Of a stretch of 6,904 nucleotides of DNA, positions 5,076 to 6,904 are shown piece after piece. The DNA is from JBHHYN01 sp046757565 (lineage in GTDB: Bacteria > Pseudomonadota > Gammaproteobacteria > Eutrophobiales > Eutrophobiaceae). Where the stretch lies: contig JBHHYN010000137.1 in NCBI GenBank assembly GCA_046757565.1, positions 1 through 6,904 of the forward strand, written 5' to 3'. Position 1 is the stretch's first letter; every line of letters starts with the position of its first letter. The position numbers and the translations under genes were made by a program. The notes below the pieces were generated by a model, which was not told the origin of the DNA, did not search any database, and saw nothing but the letters and a program-made list of their open reading frames with translations.

Positions 5076-6287
5076 ATGGAACTCCCAAATGAAGCAATCG
5101 TCAATTATATCTTCCCGAATGATCATCGTGTCTGGTGGTCAATACTGATTGCGGTTTATCCTTATATCACCGGTTTGGTGGCGGGTGCGTTCGTGGTTTC
5201 CGCGCTTTATAAGGTTTTCAAGGTAAATGAATTCAAGCCCATCGCTAATTTTGCCCTGATTTCCGCCTTCTGTTTCGGCATGTTCGCGTCAGTGCCATTG
5301 CTTTTCCACCTTGGACAACCGCAACGTGCCTTTGAGATCTACTGGACCCCCCATAAGACTTCAGCCATGAGTGTCTTTGGCTATGTGTATGGCAGTTACA
5401 TGCTTTTATTGATGATCGAGATCTGGTTGATCTATCGCCCCTATTTTATCAAGATGGCGAACGAAACGACGGGACTACTGCAACGCAGCTGGCAGACACT
5501 GACACTGGGTGTTACCACCTACAACCCTGCGTCAGCACTCCTGGATAATAAAATTGTGGTATTCCTCGCCGGCATTGGCATCCCCTGGGCCTTTTTCCTG
5601 CACGGTTATGTGGGCTTTATCTTCGGTTCCGTCAAGGCACGTGCATGGTGGGCGAGCCCTTTGCAACCGGTGATCTTTCTGTTGTCTGCAATAGTCAGCG
5701 GCATGGCAATACTTATCGTGATGTATACGTTTATCAAGTGGCGCCGTAAAGATCCGTATGATTATCCGATGATCAGAAAATTCATAGCTTTTCTCTGGGG
5801 TTTCTTTATCCTGGATTTTGTTATAGAAATTCTGGAAGTCCTGTTCGCCCGCTATGAACAGGGGCATCACTGGTCACTCATCGAACCACTGCTGAAAGGA
5901 CCACTGTTCCACTCCTATGTTATCGGTCAGGTATTGATCCTGTCCGTCATACCGTTTTTTATACTGGGTTTCGTTGTGCTCCTAAAAATGAAAGACAAAT
6001 TGATGCTCTATCTTGCCAATCTTGGCAGCTTCATGCTGGTAATACAGGTATTGTTTATGCGTTATAACACGGTCGTTGGCGGCCAGCTTATCTCAAAATC
6101 AGAACGTGGATTTGTGGAATATGACTGGACCTTCTTTACCAGCGAAGGAGTCGTTACCTGCGCCGTTATCCTGGCCATGCCTTTTGTTGTGTACTACATA
6201 ATCAGCCGGTTCCTGCCAATCTTTGAGGACATCCCTCTTCCTCAAACTGATAGGGGCGTTATCGGAAGCGATGCCCACACCACATAA
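5076..6287 (+). CDS. NrfD/DsrP-type integral membrane quinone-interacting subunit
   Basis: The 403-residue protein is very hydrophobic, with about nine membrane segments by eye (roughly 22-44, 56-78, 98-120, 159-184, 196-219, 236-258, 278-303, 308-329, 356-378). The first helix YPYITGLVAGAF and the HLGQPQRAFEIYW block after helix 2 fit the NrfD family, whose members (NrfD, PsrC, DsrP, HybB, ActC/ActF) exchange electrons between Fe-S subunits and quinones and may contribute to proton translocation. Its length is close to DsrP and longer than PsrC or NrfD. The start codon directly abuts the stop of the Fe-S gene, with AGGAGG at 5062-5067 inside that gene, so the two are tightly coupled and surely partners. 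Direction of electron flow (quinone reduction or quinol oxidation) cannot be decided here. No clear terminator follows the stop. Confidence 0.87.
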   Translation: MELPNEAIVNYIFPNDHRVWWSILIAVYPYITGLVAGAFVVSALYKVFKVNEFKPIANFALISAFCFGMFASVPLLFHLGQPQRAFEIYWTPHKTSAMSVFGYVYGSYMLLLMIEIWLIYRPYFIKMANETTGLLQRSWQTLTLGVTTYNPASALLDNKIVVFLAGIGIPWAFFLHGYVGFIFGSVKARAWWASPLQPVIFLLSAIVSGMAILIVMYTFIKWRRKDPYDYPMIRKFIAFLWGFFILDFVIEILEVLFARYEQGHHWSLIEPLLKGPLFHSYVIGQVLILSVIPFFILGFVVLLKMKDKLMLYLANLGSFMLVIQVLFMRYNTVVGGQLISKSERGFVEYDWTFFTSEGVVTCAVILAMPFVVYYIISRFLPIFEDIPLPQTDRGVIGSDAHTT

Positions 6288-6295
6288 TGGAAATT

Positions 6296-6318
6296 TGGGG
6301 ACAGTGACTTTAATTTCT
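6296..6318. repeat. RAYT-associated repeat motif, single arm
   Basis: The stretch TGGGGACAGTGACTTTAATT begins nine bases after the NrfD-family gene and about 90 bases before a RAYT transposase remnant. It has the TGGGGACAG-T/A-rich form often seen next to such transposases and resembles the 8-26 motif on the other side of the operon (GGGG-CAG and a shared TTTA-rich tail). No inverted partner is visible downstream, in keeping with the transposase unit having lost its right end. Confidence 0.5.
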
Positions 6319-6388
6319 CTTAACGCGAGTAGTATCAAGTAGTAAACCAGCTGCTCGAAAAATGTCAGGCCGGACAAAGGAGTGTTAT

Positions 6389-6661
6389 ATGCCACGAATT
6401 GCACGGATAGTGATCCCCGATCACCCACATCACATAACACAGCGTGGGAATCGTCGCCAAACAGTTTTCTTCAGTAATGAGGATTATGCAGCTTATTTGG
6501 ATTATCTGACTGCAGCACTCAAAAAGTCACAGCTGCAGGTTTGGGCGTATTGTTTAATGCCCAACCATGTTCATTTGGTTATCGTGCCTGAAACAGGGGA
6601 GAGTTTACGCTTTTTTTTAGTCAAGCGCGGTATCCGATCAAATCGAGACTTTTATAATTAA
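6389..6661 (+). pseudogene. Truncated REP-associated (IS200-like, HUH) transposase
   Basis: From ATG 6389 (AAAGGAG at 6376-6382, six-base spacing) 90 codons are open. A 99-codon version from 6362 is possible but lacks a good ribosome binding site. The product has the RAYT/Y1-transposase N-terminus: MPRIARIVIP, HHITQRGNRR (14-23), a Phe/Tyr-rich helix, and LMPNHVHLVIVPE (56-68) with the metal-binding His60-Val-His62 (HUH) pair. After about residue 73, just past the expected ESL segment, similarity stops at a run of eight T, and the frame ends at 6661. The family normally runs beyond 200 residues and carries its catalytic tyrosine after this point, so this is an inactive remnant. I found no continuation in the other + frames nearby, which suggests deletion or insertion rather than a simple frameshift. 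Confidence 0.8.
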
Positions 6662-6667
6662 AGGAGC

Positions 6668-6699
6668 CTCTGAACAAGTCCATCCAGAACTTGTCAGAG
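6668..6699. repeat. Inverted repeat / hairpin with CCTCTGA-type end
   Basis: CTCTGAACAAGT (6668-6679) pairs with ACTTGTCAGAG (6689-6699) over 11 positions with one bulged A and a nine-base loop. The sequence GGAGCCTCTGAACAAGTC at 6663 looks like an insertion-sequence terminus and lies just after the broken transposase. A similar direct motif, GGAACCTCTGACTTAG, lies at 6838-6853. I could not assign it to a known element. Confidence 0.45.
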
Positions 6700-6715
6700 A
6701 ATGCAAACTAAAGCA

Positions 6716-6736
6716 GCAATCGCTCCCGGCGATTGC
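6716..6736. repeat. Perfect 8-bp-stem hairpin
   Basis: GCAATCGC (6716-6723) and GCGATTGC (6729-6736) are perfect inverted copies with a five-base TCCCG loop. No T-run follows on either side, so it is not an obvious terminator. It is one of several hairpins in the gene-free stretch 6662-6850. Confidence 0.45.
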
Positions 6737-6786
6737 CCTGCATATACTCCGTCCGTGGAGATAAATGCGATTTCCTTTTACCTCAC

Positions 6787-6815
6787 AAAATCAATGACAT
6801 GAAGTCATTGATTTT
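6787..6815. terminator. Perfect 12-bp-stem hairpin, possible bidirectional terminator
   Basis: AAAATCAATGAC (6787-6798) and GTCATTGATTTT (6804-6815) are perfect inverted copies with a five-base ATGAA loop. The A-run before and T-run after the core stem fit a bidirectional intrinsic terminator, although the core is AT-rich and therefore weak. A tight palindrome CCTGCG-C-CGCAGG (6827-6839) follows. Both may be structural parts of a mobile element. Confidence 0.4.
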
Positions 6816-6847
6816 GGCGACGCATCCCTGCGCCGCAGGAACCTCTG

Positions 6848-6904
6848 ACTTAGCTGGTAGAGGGGCGAGTTACCTCGTCCCCTCCCCATTTAGAACCCAT
6901 CGTG
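6848..6904 (-). ncRNA. Group II intron 3' end: domain VI and partial domain V
   Basis: Read on the minus strand, 6904 to 6893 ends in GGGTTC, the 3' strand of a domain V helix (its GAGCCC partner would lie outside the window). A four-base linker TAAA follows, then a long hairpin (6888-6855) closed by the GNRA tetraloop GTAA. The hairpin pairs TGG with CCA, has an unpaired A (complement of T6858) next to CCA, then a G-U pair and six base pairs (GAGGGG with CCCCTC). An unpaired A sits near the expected branch point of domain VI, a few bases before the 3' splice site. The exact 3' boundary, about 6848-6853, is uncertain. The intron body and any reverse transcriptase gene would be to the right of the window. 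The pairing is seen directly; the family call is from known domain V/VI form. Confidence 0.68.

Noticed and set aside
3728..6287. Annotation as dsrJOP or nrfBCD
   Set aside because: Order and sizes fit dsrJOP, but there are four haems rather than three (DsrJ) or five (NrfB), and neither dsrMK nor nrfA is present in the window.
6662..6850. Hairpin run as a CRISPR array or integron attC site
   Set aside because: The stems are all different, with no regularly repeated unit or spacers, and no attC core sites were seen.

Overview
This window looks like chromosomal DNA of a Gram-negative bacterium, most likely a gamma- or betaproteobacterium with sulfur- or metal-based electron metabolism. The basis is a set of periplasmic c-type cytochromes, an outer-membrane barrel protein, Tat-exported redox proteins, and repeats of the kind that accompany REP-associated (RAYT) transposases. 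I cannot name the organism from sequence alone. All intact genes are on the + strand.

Layout. Positions 1-85 are an AT-rich inverted-repeat element. Positions 121-176 hold five TTAC/TTAA motifs at exact 10-bp steps plus one more, a probable regulator-binding array. Seven genes follow: a stand-alone receiver domain (264-719); a porin-like barrel with an N-terminal haem motif, resembling the Cyc2 cytochrome-porins (735-1946); a monohaem cytochrome c like FccA (2051-2383); an FccB-like FAD protein (2396-3667); a membrane-anchored tetrahaem cytochrome (3728-4201); a Tat-exported ferredoxin-like subunit with four Fe-S motifs (4272-5075); and an NrfD-type membrane subunit (5076-6287). A terminator-like hairpin lies just before fccA (1999-2035), so the first two genes and the last five may be expressed at different levels. 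After the operon come a second RAYT-type repeat (6296-6318), a truncated RAYT transposase (6389-6661), a stretch of consecutive hairpins (6668-6839), and, running off the right edge on the minus strand, what looks like the 3' end of a group II intron (domain VI with part of domain V).

How the genes may work together (inference). Together they encode parts for an electron path crossing the whole envelope: an outer-membrane haem barrel, a periplasmic flavocytochrome c, a periplasm-facing tetrahaem cytochrome, and an Fe-S/NrfD pair of the type that exchanges electrons with the quinone pool. No catalytic molybdopterin subunit, DsrMK or nitrite reductase is encoded here.

The most surprising detail is in the FccB-like protein. 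It keeps the cysteine that covalently holds FAD in flavocytochrome c sulfide dehydrogenase, but both cysteines of the catalytic disulfide appear to be replaced (Ala194 and Phe363). It may therefore not be an ordinary sulfide dehydrogenase, and the cluster is a candidate for an undescribed electron-transfer system. The cysteine comparison relies on remembered family sequences and should be confirmed by alignment.
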